Origin: Calorimonas adulescens
GTDB lineage: Bacteria > Bacillota > Thermoanaerobacteria > Thermoanaerobacterales > UBA4877
Length of the DNA: 64,000 nt
Reading direction: 5' to 3'
NCBI RefSeq assembly: GCF_008274215.1
Contig: NZ_VTPS01000005.1
Location: 62,001-126,000, forward strand
The position numbers were made by a program, and so were the translations under genes. This document shows positions 54,054 through 62,527 of this stretch, one piece after another; within the stretch, counting starts at the first letter, position 1, and each line of letters opens with the position of its first letter. Below the pieces are notes generated by a model. The model was not told where the DNA came from and searched no databases. It saw only the letters and a list, made by a program, of their open reading frames with translations.

Positions 54054-55979
54054 TTATAGCCTCCTTATGTTGACCCTGGCATCATATATGGCGGCCTGGC
54101 CTCCCAGGTCTGCTGTAGCAATCGGTGTAAGCCTGTTGACCCCATACTGACCCTCATATATCATGACAGTACCTACCGGTACAGCCCTGGAAGGCCTGGC
54201 CAGGCCCTCCAGCTCACCGGAGGGAGATGTCACAAGGACTTTATCCCCATCCAGTATGCCCATCTTTTCTGCCTCACCAGTATTAATATACACATATGGC
54301 AGGTCATAAATGCCTACGTAGCTCTGGGAATGCAGCGAGTCCTTTGGATGCGGTGTAATGAGACGATATGTATAACCCTCATCACCATCGCCTGCCCTGA
54401 TATTTAAGTCAAAGTTTAAAAACTCAAACTTGCCGCTCTCTGTCATAAAGCCATCCTGCCATGGTATCTCCGTTGAACCCGGCGGCTCAATATACCCTTT
54501 TTTAATATCCTCCAAGGTGATACCATGCCTTTTCAACGGTCTTAAGGCCATCTCAAGCCATTCTTCAGATGTAAGGTGTGGAAAACCTTCCAGACCCATC
54601 CTTTCAGCTATATCTGCAAATATTTCCCATTCCGGCCTGGCCTCTCCTATCCTGTCTATAACCCTTTCAGCATAGTTGAGATATGTCCTGCTCATGGTGG
54701 TATATATAACGTCTTCCTCCTCTAAGAAGCTTGTCACCGGCAAGACCATGTCGGAAACTTCACACGTATCCGTCATAAAGAGATCCAGTGTAACCTTAAA
54801 ATCTATCTTATTCAGTGCTTTTATAAGTCTTCCTGTGTCTGGTATCTGTCTCAATGGATTAGCCTTGGTGACAAACAGAGCCTTGACAGGAGGATCTGCC
54901 TCCTCAAGAAAAGTTGCCATCTCGCCCCTTAAAAACTCTCTCTTAGCGGTTGCCCTATCGGCAGCATAAAACCCATCATCTATATACCTGCTCATCAGCC
55001 GGTGAGAATAATTGACACCTCCGCCCCTTACACCCACATTTCCAAGGACAGCCCATAGAGCGTCAATAGCCCTGACTGCATTGCCTCCGCCTGCATGCCT
55101 CTGCATCCCATACCCTATATAGCATGTGGCAGGTCTATTCTCCATGAGGAGTCCGGCAATATTCAAAATATCCTCAGGACAAAGCCCCGTCTCATGCAAT
55201 ACCCACCCCATATCAAGTCTCTTTAGCAAACTTAAATATTTCTCGTAACCATTTGTCCTGTTGCTTATAAACCACCTGTCTTCTTTTCCTCTCTCTATTA
55301 TTGTTTTGGCCAGGCCCAGAGCCAGCAGTGCATCGCTCCCAGCTTTTATGGAATAATAATAGTCTGCCAGCTTTGTACTGGCCGTCGCTATTGGGTCAAT
55401 CAGCAGTACCTTGGCCCCCTTCTTCCTTGCCCTTTCTATAAAAGGCACCAAGTGAATATTGGTATATACAGGATTCCTGCCCCACAGCACAATCAGCTTT
55501 GAGTTTAGCATGTCATCAGGCTTGTGGGACAGGGGCATTCCAAAATCCATGGCCTGGGCACTGTTGCCTGCACCCCAGCACAGGCTGCCGGAGCACTCTG
55601 AAACGCCACCATAGATATTGAAAAACCTGTTGTCCAAGCTCCTTAAAAGTCCACCACTCCCGCTCTCATAGTAATGGGCCACGCTAAGTGTCGAAAAATT
55701 TCTCTTTATATAATCGAGTTTCTTGACAATAATATCGTAAGCTTCATCCCAGCTTATACTCACAAACTTCCCTTCTCTTTTCAGAAGAGGATGCCTCAAA
55801 CGATGTGGGCCATATATCCTATCTGCCAGTGCCCTGCCTTTGGGGCATATGAAACCCCTGGTAAACGGATGACTTACATCACCGTCTATCCTCTTTATTA
55901 TCCCATTTTCCACACTCACTTTAAATCCGCAGCCATCAAAGCAATCCAGAGGACATGCACTTCTGTATATCTCACTCAT
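54054..55979 (-). CDS. Molybdopterin-dependent oxidoreductase (CISM family)
   Basis: 641 residues from ATG 55979 (MSEIYRSACPLDCFDG). The N-terminal 4Fe-4S ligands are CPLDCFDGC and GFICPKG. Domain order is FeS, Moco-binding (WGRNPVYTNIHLVPF, KAGSDALLALGLAKTI), and a C-terminal MopB domain (TPHPKDSLHSQSYVG, NTGEAEKMGILDGDKVLV). The ligand region SECSGSLCWGAG suggests Cys or Ser to Mo. No twin-arginine signal, so cytoplasmic. Substrate unknown; no partner FeS or membrane subunits are adjacent. Confidence 0.9.
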   Translation of the reverse strand: MSEIYRSACPLDCFDGCGFKVSVENGIIKRIDGDVSHPFTRGFICPKGRALADRIYGPHRLRHPLLKREGKFVSISWDEAYDIIVKKLDYIKRNFSTLSVAHYYESGSGGLLRSLDNRFFNIYGGVSECSGSLCWGAGNSAQAMDFGMPLSHKPDDMLNSKLIVLWGRNPVYTNIHLVPFIERARKKGAKVLLIDPIATASTKLADYYYSIKAGSDALLALGLAKTIIERGKEDRWFISNRTNGYEKYLSLLKRLDMGWVLHETGLCPEDILNIAGLLMENRPATCYIGYGMQRHAGGGNAVRAIDALWAVLGNVGVRGGGVNYSHRLMSRYIDDGFYAADRATAKREFLRGEMATFLEEADPPVKALFVTKANPLRQIPDTGRLIKALNKIDFKVTLDLFMTDTCEVSDMVLPVTSFLEEEDVIYTTMSRTYLNYAERVIDRIGEARPEWEIFADIAERMGLEGFPHLTSEEWLEMALRPLKRHGITLEDIKKGYIEPPGSTEIPWQDGFMTESGKFEFLNFDLNIRAGDGDEGYTYRLITPHPKDSLHSQSYVGIYDLPYVYINTGEAEKMGILDGDKVLVTSPSGELEGLARPSRAVPVGTVMIYEGQYGVNRLTPIATADLGGQAAIYDARVNIRRL

Positions 55980-56237
55980 ATATCCACCCTCATGCAATTA
56001 ATTCTTACATTATAACTGACAACACTTGGTATATACACAACATCAGGAACAATCATCATAAAAGCCCAATATGATCATGAGACACATCTCCGCCTTGTGG
56101 CAGATCTTTGGATACAGTATTGTGTTCGTGGATATGTCCGCCGCTCCGTCTACAGGTTTGCAGAATAAATCGTCAATTTTAACAGGTATAAATTAATTAT
56201 AACATTATAGCTATAATATCAAAAGCCTAAATATTGA

Positions 56238-56273
56238 TAAAAAAATAACCATCAGTTCCAATCACTGATGGTT
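56238..56273 (-). terminator. Terminator of hydF
   Basis: AACCATCAG/CTGATGGTT, 9-bp perfect stem, followed by ATTTTTTT on the minus strand. The hydF stop (56262-56264) is in the loop. Confidence 0.9.
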
Positions 56274-57488
56274 AACCTCGCCCACTTTATATGCCTCCTC
56301 AAAAGGTTGCGTAACCCTCTCCAGTATCCCATTGAGATAAGCAATTATAACACCGTAGTTTACTATGGGCACTCCAGCATACATTGCCCTTGATATCCTG
56401 TAGAGCATCTCTCTTCTATTAATCATGCAAGCCCCGCAATGGATTATCAGTTTATACCTTTTAAGGTCATAGTCCTCCGGCATATCCCGACCTGTCAGAT
56501 AGTCATAATTAAGTTCACCGCCAATATAGCTGTTTAGCCATCTGGGTATCTTTACACGCCCTATATCATCACCTATGGGATGGTGTGTACATGTCTCCAT
56601 GATAAGTACCCTGTCTCCCGGTCTCAAGCCATCAATGGCTTCGGTACCGTTTATCATAGTGTCGAGGTCGCCCTTGTACCTTGCAAACAGGATGGAAAAT
56701 GACGTAAGCAGTATATCCAAAGGGGTGTCCATGGCCACCTGATGAAAAGCCTGAGAATCGGTAACCACCAACGCAGGTTTACTTTTAAGGTTCCTTAGCA
56801 CATTGGGGTATTCGTCCTCTTTTACAACCACTGCTGATGCACCATGGTCCAGCACATCTCTTATGGTCTGCACCTGTGGGAGAATAAGCCTGCCCTTTGG
56901 TGCTTCCATATCTACAGGCACCACCAGGACCACTGTTTCCCCAGGAGACACTATATCCCCCAGTATAGTCTCTTCACACCAATCAGAAGGTGCATTCTCT
57001 ATGATGAGCCTCTTTAGTTCGTTAATCCCCTCCCTCGTCTTAGAACTGACGGTTACACATGGTAAACCGGTATTTACTTGTATCTCCTTATCAGTAAGGT
57101 CTGCCTTGTTAAACACAATCACAACTGGTATCTCTTTTTCTTTTATCATATCCAGAAGCCTATGCTCATATATGCCCATGCCCCTCGTAGCGTCCACCAC
57201 AAGAAGCACCATATCACTCTGTTTCAGAACCTGCATGGATCTTTTTACCCTGAGTTCGCCCAGTTCCCCCTCATCGTCAATGCCTGCAGTGTCAATGAGC
57301 TCGACAGGTCCCAATGGCAAGAGTTCCATCGCCTTGTATACAGGGTCCGTAGTTGTCCCAGGTGTATCGGATACAAGTGCTATATCCTGCCCTGTAAGGG
57401 CATTTATAAGACTGGATTTACCCGCATTCCTCTTCCCAAATATTGCTATATTGAGCCTCGAACCTCTTGGCGTATTGTTCATCATCAC
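56262..57488 (-). CDS. hydF: [FeFe]-hydrogenase maturation GTPase HydF
   Basis: 408 residues: GTPase with G1 FGKRNAGKSSLINAL, G3 DTAGIDDEGE, G4 NKAD; a C-terminal cluster domain with THHPIGDD and HCGACMINRREM (His and Cys ligands). HydF is the scaffold that receives the 2Fe subcluster. Starts 6 bp after hydG. Last gene of the operon. Confidence 0.97.
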   Translation of the reverse strand: MMMNNTPRGSRLNIAIFGKRNAGKSSLINALTGQDIALVSDTPGTTTDPVYKAMELLPLGPVELIDTAGIDDEGELGELRVKRSMQVLKQSDMVLLVVDATRGMGIYEHRLLDMIKEKEIPVVIVFNKADLTDKEIQVNTGLPCVTVSSKTREGINELKRLIIENAPSDWCEETILGDIVSPGETVVLVVPVDMEAPKGRLILPQVQTIRDVLDHGASAVVVKEDEYPNVLRNLKSKPALVVTDSQAFHQVAMDTPLDILLTSFSILFARYKGDLDTMINGTEAIDGLRPGDRVLIMETCTHHPIGDDIGRVKIPRWLNSYIGGELNYDYLTGRDMPEDYDLKRYKLIIHCGACMINRREMLYRISRAMYAGVPIVNYGVIIAYLNGILERVTQPFEEAYKVGEVNHQ

Positions 57489-57494
57489 ACCCTC

Positions 57495-58904
57495 CTAAAA
57501 ATATAGATCTCTCTGCCCCTCCTCTATCAATTTCAGCCTATCCTCTGTCATCTGACGCACCTTAGGGTTCCTTATCTGACTCAGATGTTTTCTTATGGTG
57601 TCTTCGCCAACCCTCTTGGTCTCCTCAGATGCATAGTCCATAAGATACTCTTTGAAAGTAAGAATGGCGTTTGGCTGGCAGCAGTTCTGTATATTGCCAC
57701 TCTTGGCTAACTTCATAAATCTGTCCCCTGTCCTAAACTTGCGGTAACAGGCCGTACAATAACTTGGCAGATATCCCTGTCTGCACAAATTCCTCAGAAC
57801 CTCATCAGGTGCTCTATTATCTTCCACCTCAAACTGTGCTGTATCCTCATCGGATTCCTTGTCCTCATACTCCTTTTTATATCCGCCAACCCCCGTACAT
57901 GAACCGGCACTTATCTGTGAGACACCAACCGACATTACCTCTTCGCGAAATCCCGGGTGCTCCCTCGTTGTAAGTATAATCCCTGTATAAGGGACAGCCA
58001 GCCTTATAATTGCAACCAGTTTCTTAAATTCCTTATCCGGTACCAGATATGGATATTCGGATATATTGACTCCCACAGCAGGCCTCAGGCGCGGTACAGA
58101 GATGGTATGGGGCCCGACTCCAAATGTCCTATCTAAATACATGGAGTTATACACAAGGCCCATCACCTCATACCTGTAGTCATAAAGCCCAAACAGCACA
58201 CCCAGCCCCACATCATCTATTCCGCCCTCCATTGCCCTTATATGGGCTGTGGTATGATAGTCGTAGTCATGTTTTGGCCCTGCAGGGTGCATATATGCAT
58301 ATGTGGGCCTGTGATATGTTTCCTGAAAAAGCACATATGTCCCTATCTTTGCTTCTTTAAGCCTCCTGTAGTTTTCCACAGTGGTTGCAGCAATATTTAC
58401 GTTTACTCTTCTTATATTGCCATTATCGTTCTGAACACTATAGATGGTTGATATACAGTCCAATATATACTCTATAGGACAGTTTACAGGGTCTTCCCCA
58501 GCTTCCAAAGCCAGCCTCTTGTGCCCAAGAACCTCCAAAACTCTTACCTCTTCTTTCAGTTCTTCCATGGTGAGTTTTTTTCTGCTTATACTGTTTTTAT
58601 GTCCATACCCACAGTAGCGGCAGCTATTAACACAATAATTGCTCAAGTAAAGCGGTGCAAACAGTACTATTCTCCTGCCATATATCTTTTCCTTTATTTC
58701 TCTTGCTACATTATATATTTCCTCCAGCAGTTCCTCATCCTCCACATAAAGCAAAGCCGCCACTTCTACCGGTTCTAAGCCTTTTGCTTCCCTCGCCCTG
58801 TCTATTACTCCAAGGATATCTGCTCTTGTAAAACCTCTTCCCCTATTGAGATTGTCATTTATCTTCTCGTCATCGATAAAATCAGCTTTCAGCTCATCAT
58901 ACAT
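57495..58904 (-). CDS. hydG: [FeFe]-hydrogenase maturation tyrosine lyase HydG
   Basis: 469 residues from ATG 58904 (MYDELKADFIDD) behind AAGGGGAAA; the frame is open to 59027 only because it overlaps hydE. Radical SAM motif CVNSCRYCGY and the C-terminal auxiliary cluster motif CTACYRKFRTGDRFM with NCCQPNA, which is the site of Fe(CO)2CN formation from tyrosine. Overlaps hydE by 16 bp. Confidence 0.97.
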   Translation of the reverse strand: MYDELKADFIDDEKINDNLNRGRGFTRADILGVIDRAREAKGLEPVEVAALLYVEDEELLEEIYNVAREIKEKIYGRRIVLFAPLYLSNYCVNSCRYCGYGHKNSISRKKLTMEELKEEVRVLEVLGHKRLALEAGEDPVNCPIEYILDCISTIYSVQNDNGNIRRVNVNIAATTVENYRRLKEAKIGTYVLFQETYHRPTYAYMHPAGPKHDYDYHTTAHIRAMEGGIDDVGLGVLFGLYDYRYEVMGLVYNSMYLDRTFGVGPHTISVPRLRPAVGVNISEYPYLVPDKEFKKLVAIIRLAVPYTGIILTTREHPGFREEVMSVGVSQISAGSCTGVGGYKKEYEDKESDEDTAQFEVEDNRAPDEVLRNLCRQGYLPSYCTACYRKFRTGDRFMKLAKSGNIQNCCQPNAILTFKEYLMDYASEETKRVGEDTIRKHLSQIRNPKVRQMTEDRLKLIEEGQRDLYF

Positions 58905-59968
58905 ACGGCATTTCCCCTTCTTAATGATTTGGGACTCTCCCCATAGCCGGTCGATACCTTCCTGCCGATGGAGTTTATAATTCCTTCTATGCAGTGCCTG
59001 CAGGCCTCGGGCCTCTCGCCTGTACATATCTTGCTCGGGTATATCTCGTACAACCTTCTGTAATTCACTGGCATCACATTGGGCATAACCACATTAGCTC
59101 CTGCCATCAACCCCTTTTGCCTCCCAAAACTATCCAAACTTCCCAGTGCCGTTGTTGCTGGAAGGTTCACCAGAGGGTTTACAAGCCTTGTCACAGCAAG
59201 CACTTTAAGCGTCTCTTCCACAGTGCCTGATGGAAACCTTCCAAGAGGCGTATTTGGATTGGAAATAAAAGGCCCTATGCCTATCATATCCGCATCCATT
59301 TCTCTGAAAAAGATAATGTCCTCTGCCAGTGTCTCCACATTCTGCCATGGAAGCCCCACCATGTTACCCGTACCCAGCTCATACCTCAATGACTTTAAAT
59401 CCTTCTGGCATCTTATCCGGTTTTCATAGCTCATGCCGGGATGTAATTTTCTGTACAGCTCTCTATTTGATGTCTCCTGTTTGATAAGATACCTGTCTGC
59501 CCCGGCTTCTCTCAAAAGCCTGTAGTCTTCAAAGTCCCTTTCACCTATCGACAGTGTTATCGCCACATCTACCCTTTCCTTTATCCTCTTTATCACATCA
59601 CAAAGGAGTCCTGTAGTATAAAAACTGTCTTCCCCAGACTGCAGTACTAAGGTTTTATATCCAATACTGACGGCGTACGCGGCGATATCTACAATTTCTT
59701 CAGGCATGAGCCTATAGCGGGTAATGTTCCTATTATTTTTTCTCAAACCGCAATAGAGGCAGTTCCTCTCACAAAAGTTGGAAAACTCTACTATACCCCT
59801 CAGGTGGACATAATCTCCAAAAACAGCCTTTCTTATCCTGTCTGCAGTTTGAAAAAGGGCATCCATTTCATCCTTCTCTGGTTTTAAAAGAAAGATCACC
59901 TCTTCCTTGGTAAACCTTGCACCATTTAAAGCCTTTTTCAGCATGTCATCATATTCAGCTCTCATCAT
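58889..59968 (-). CDS. hydE: [FeFe]-hydrogenase maturation radical SAM protein HydE
   Basis: 359 residues: FSNFCERNCLYCGLRKNN (CxxxCxxC), then the TIM barrel with LQSGEDSFYT and GIGPFISNPNTPLG. HydE makes the organic part of the H-cluster bridging ligand. It starts 5 bp after the TM1266-type gene; the second ATG is equally possible (AGGTGAT upstream). Confidence 0.97.
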   Translation of the reverse strand: MMRAEYDDMLKKALNGARFTKEEVIFLLKPEKDEMDALFQTADRIRKAVFGDYVHLRGIVEFSNFCERNCLYCGLRKNNRNITRYRLMPEEIVDIAAYAVSIGYKTLVLQSGEDSFYTTGLLCDVIKRIKERVDVAITLSIGERDFEDYRLLREAGADRYLIKQETSNRELYRKLHPGMSYENRIRCQKDLKSLRYELGTGNMVGLPWQNVETLAEDIIFFREMDADMIGIGPFISNPNTPLGRFPSGTVEETLKVLAVTRLVNPLVNLPATTALGSLDSFGRQKGLMAGANVVMPNVMPVNYRRLYEIYPSKICTGERPEACRHCIEGIINSIGRKVSTGYGESPKSLRRGNAVCMMS

Positions 59969-59973
59969 ATCAC

Positions 59974-60219
59974 CTATTTCGTTATAGCAGTCTTTACATG
60001 CACCCCTGGCAAATTGCCAAGCTTGCCGGTAAGAGCACCTATCTCGTCAGTGGTTCCATCTATTATCAAAGAAATGACAGAGACACCCCTTTCCCTGTAT
60101 GGAATTCCCATTCTTCCAACTATAATATGGGCATACATGCTTAGAATGTTATTTAATTGACTGGACACAGGTTCCCTATTGTCCACTACGATTCCTATGA
60201 CCCCTATCCTCGTCTCCAT
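59974..60219 (-). CDS. TM1266-type iron-only hydrogenase system regulator
   Basis: 81 residues with a ferredoxin-like (ACT-type) pattern: TRIGVIGIVVDNREPVSSQL, HIIVGRMGIPYRERGVSVIS, LTGKLGNLPGVHVKTAI. This is the small TM1266 family found with hydrogenase maturation genes, thought to be a regulator. First gene of TM1266-hydE-hydG-hydF. Its ribosome binding site GGGGGGATATT lies immediately after the leader terminator. Confidence 0.92.
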   Translation of the reverse strand: METRIGVIGIVVDNREPVSSQLNNILSMYAHIIVGRMGIPYRERGVSVISLIIDGTTDEIGALTGKLGNLPGVHVKTAITK

Positions 60220-60367
60220 AATATCCCCCCGAAAAACAATAATAGCCTATCCACCGGATAGGCCAACTTTCATACTTTTGACTTATCCCCTGGGACTCAG
60301 GTCTTCCCTTGTCTTCAGGCTCCACGCTTCAACCTCCGGCTCAGGTTTCCCCTTGCCATTAGTTATT
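60220..60367 (-). ncRNA. Structured leader of the hydEGF operon, putative riboswitch
   Basis: From the predicted start near 60367 the minus-strand RNA carries GGCAAGGGGAAACCTGAG (60357-60340) and, 44 nt later, GACAAGGGAAGACCTGAG (60313-60296), 15 of 18 positions alike. Each copy starts a hairpin (AACCT/AGGTT around GAGCCGG; CCT/AGG around GAGTCCC). A terminator GCCTATCC/GGATAGGC (60263-60245) with T-rich tail follows, just before the gene. GGATAAG (60288-60282) can pair with CCTATCC of the terminator (6 of 7), giving an antiterminator. No known riboswitch class recognised. Confidence 0.68.
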
Positions 60368-60373
60368 GATTTG

Positions 60374-60402
60374 ATAATAACATAACAAACATTAAAAGTC
60401 AA
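60374..60402 (-). promoter_or_regulatory. Promoter of the hydEGF operon
   Basis: TTGACT (60397-60402) and TATTAT (60374-60379), 17 bp apart on the minus strand. It places transcription start near 60367, about 150 nt before the first gene. Confidence 0.75.
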
Positions 60403-60525
60403 TATTCATACACCATGTGCATTTTTCTATGGACCACAACAAAAAGCCAGCAATCAATGAGTCAAGCCCTTCTTTACGCTGTGCAAATTGTTTTTCATCT
60501 AATGCACCGGATAATATTTCGACTC

Positions 60526-61281
60526 TTATAAACTGTGTAACTCATTTAAAAGTTTTTCAAAACCGCTGTAATCCAATGACTGCTCTCCATCGGACAACGC
60601 TCTTTCAGGCTCAGGATGCACCTCCACCATTACACCATCCGCCCCGCATGCAATCGCTGCCTTGGCCATTGAAATTACCATGCTCCTCCTGCCTGTGCCG
60701 TGGCTTGGATCAACTATAATTGGATACGGTGATAGCTCGTGCACTGCAACTACCGCAGACAGATCCAAGGTATTTCTCGTGTACGTCTCAAAGGTCCTTA
60801 TGCCCCTCTCACAAAGGATTACGCCCCTGTTACCTTCATTTACAATATACTCAGCCGCCAGGAGCCATTCCTCTATCGTAGCAGACATTCCCCTCTTTAA
60901 AATCACAGGCTTATCCTGCCTGCCAATTTCCTTTAAGAGTGAGTAATTTGCCATATTCCTTGAACCCACCTGCAGCATATCACATACCTCATACACCACC
61001 TCAACCTCCCGAGGGTCCATAACCTCACTTACCACATATATGTCATAAAGGCTTTTTGCCTTCTTGATTATTTGCAGCGCTTCATTTCCAAGGCCTTGAA
61101 AGGAGTATGGAGATGTCCTCGGCTTATAAGCCCCACCACGTACAAGCCTTATACCCTTACTATATAAAAATTCTACCTCATCTATAAATGTTTTTTCCCC
61201 TTCAATTGAGCATGGACCAGCAATCACAACAGGCTCTTTGCCTATACTAATGGCTCCAACCTTCACCACATTTTTATTCAT
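60526..61281 (-). CDS. aroF: DAHP synthase, short type I-beta (aroF-like), no regulatory domain
   Basis: 251 residues: VVIAGPCSIEGEK, RGGAYKPRTSPYSFQGLG, GSRNMANYSLL, LCERGIRTFETYTRNTLDL and VDPSHGTGRRS are DAHP synthase motifs of the beta (KDO8PS-like) branch. It condenses PEP and erythrose 4-phosphate, the first shikimate step. The enzyme starts right at the barrel; relatives with an N-terminal ferredoxin-like feedback domain have about 340 residues. Single gene; no other aro genes are adjacent. Confidence 0.93.
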   Translation of the reverse strand: MNKNVVKVGAISIGKEPVVIAGPCSIEGEKTFIDEVEFLYSKGIRLVRGGAYKPRTSPYSFQGLGNEALQIIKKAKSLYDIYVVSEVMDPREVEVVYEVCDMLQVGSRNMANYSLLKEIGRQDKPVILKRGMSATIEEWLLAAEYIVNEGNRGVILCERGIRTFETYTRNTLDLSAVVAVHELSPYPIIVDPSHGTGRRSMVISMAKAAIACGADGVMVEVHPEPERALSDGEQSLDYSGFEKLLNELHSL

Positions 61282-61485
61282 AGTGTATTACTCCCATTCT
61301 TAGCTTTGATCTGATATAATTATATCATAATCCAAAAGGGTTTAGGTCTTTGGAGTCCTGTGAAATCTATATTAAAATAAAACTAGCATTATCAAGACAT
61401 ATCAAAAAATATGATAAAGACCACTGCATAAAATTTCCGATACTATTATTTTAATATCACAATTGAATTAATTTTACGTCGAAAC

Positions 61486-61552
61486 TTGTAACACAATTGT
61501 AACATTTTTTTAAGATTTTATTAACCTTTTTGAGAAAATGATATGTTAAGAT
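61486..61552 (+). promoter_or_regulatory. Four 11-bp direct repeats (PhoB/PhoP-box-like) before a possible promoter
   Basis: TTGTAACACAA, TTGTAACATTT, TTTTAAGATTT and TATTAACCTTT follow each other with exact 11-bp period (61486-61529), each with a TT-N-TAA(C/G) core, as in Pho boxes of OmpR-type regulators. An extended -10 (TG-T-TAAGAT, 61544-61552) lies 17 bp further. The preceding 61282-61485 has AT-rich DNA with nothing recognised. Confidence 0.5.
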
Positions 61553-61583
61553 GAATATGTAATAAAAAGTCAGTCTCCATACC

Positions 61584-61637
61584 AAAATCTGCCTGATAGC
61601 ATGCCAAGGCCCCAGTGCATCTATCAGGCAGATTTTT
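61584..61637 (+). terminator. Strong hairpin with T run downstream of the 11-bp repeats
   Basis: AAAATCTGCCTGATAG pairs perfectly with CTATCAGGCAGATTTT (16 bp, 61584-61599 and 61621-61636); the 21-nt loop has an inner ATGC/GCAT. It would end a plus-strand RNA of about 80 nt started at 61559. A- and T-flanked, so it may also act on the other strand. Confidence 0.7.
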
Positions 61638-61765
61638 CGTAACCCTCAGCAAGATACGGAGCAGGAGTTTCATCAGATGGAGAACCTATGTATAAACGAT
61701 TCTATTAATTGCTCATAAAAGTTTATAAAATAAATAAATGATACCAAGCACAGGGTGATTATATA

Positions 61766-62137
61766 AAGAAAAGAGGCAATAAAATTTAGTAATACAGAAG
61801 AAGATAATATATATAAGATTGACTATGGCAATAATATTGAAAGAGAAATTAAGCTAATTGAGGATGCCCTTATAGAATGTTCAACAGCTTTAGAATATCC
61901 TGCTGAATGAACAGCATTGGAGCTCCCAGGAAACGACCAGTATATATTCAGAATTCGTTTACACTGCTTTCAGCTCTATCAATGACGGTAATGACCCTGC
62001 TGTACGTACCGTGTGCAGCTACTATCGCAACAATTAAGCAGGAAACAAACTCAACAAAATGGGCTGTATTATCTGCAGTATTATGTCTTTTATCTATTTT
62101 TAGACATATACAGAGAGCATTATCCAATGATAAATAA
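61766..62137 (+). pseudogene. feoB: feoB pseudogene (ferrous iron transporter B)
   Basis: First a frame with EEDNIYKIDYGNNIEREIKL, IEDALIE and YPAE, then a stop where FeoB has RW; then, in another frame, SFTLLSALSMTVMTLLYVPC, AATIATIKQETNSTKWA, the last membrane helices of FeoB (normally SAFSFMVFVLLYVPC-like). The G domain and most of the channel are missing. It sits just before the feoC-like gene, so this is a decayed feo operon. The ATG at 61907 gives a 76-residue open frame that may still be translated. Confidence 0.8.
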
Positions 62138-62257
62138 TATTATTATGTAGTATATTCAGTTTGTATAACTACCATAAAGGCTGACTTGAGACCTGAGCAA
62201 AATGAGCTCTATTTTGAAAGTCGCCAAAAAATTACACTATAGAAAGGATGTTGTAAA

Positions 62258-62527
62258 GTGCTAATAAAGATATTGAAAAAGTTAGCCGGTGGTGGAATAT
62301 ACTCGAACAGATTAATGACAACTGAATTAGGGGTGGATAAAAGACTGGTAGAACAAATGATAAACCAATTGCAACAGCCTGAATACATAGAAAGAGACAG
62401 CATTGGAAACTGTTCCTCACATTGCAGCTGCTGCACATCAAAGAAACGTTGTTGCAGTAATAATGACTTTATTGATTTGAACATATGGAGGATTACCGAT
62501 AAAGGTGAAAAAGCTATGTCACAATAG
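62258..62527 (+). CDS. feoC: FeoC-like winged-helix protein
   Basis: 89 residues: winged helix MLIKILKKLAGGGIYSNRLM, TTELGVDKRLVEQMINQLQQ, then a cysteine-rich insertion CSSHCSCCTSKKRCC and the closing NIWRITDKGEKAM. This is the clostridial FeoC type, whose cysteines can bind an Fe-S cluster. It follows the broken feoB by 120 bp. A GAAAGGATG site lies before the start. Possibly kept only as an orphan. Confidence 0.85.
   Translation: MLIKILKKLAGGGIYSNRLMTTELGVDKRLVEQMINQLQQPEYIERDSIGNCSSHCSCCTSKKRCCSNNDFIDLNIWRITDKGEKAMSQ

Noticed and set aside
56803-57498. 231-codon plus-strand open frame opposite hydF
   Set aside because: Antisense shadow of hydF with a Ser/Thr-rich composition and no family features.
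58905-59027. N-terminal extension of HydG (41 residues)
   Set aside because: It lies wholly within hydE in another frame and has no ribosome binding site; the ATG at 58904 does.
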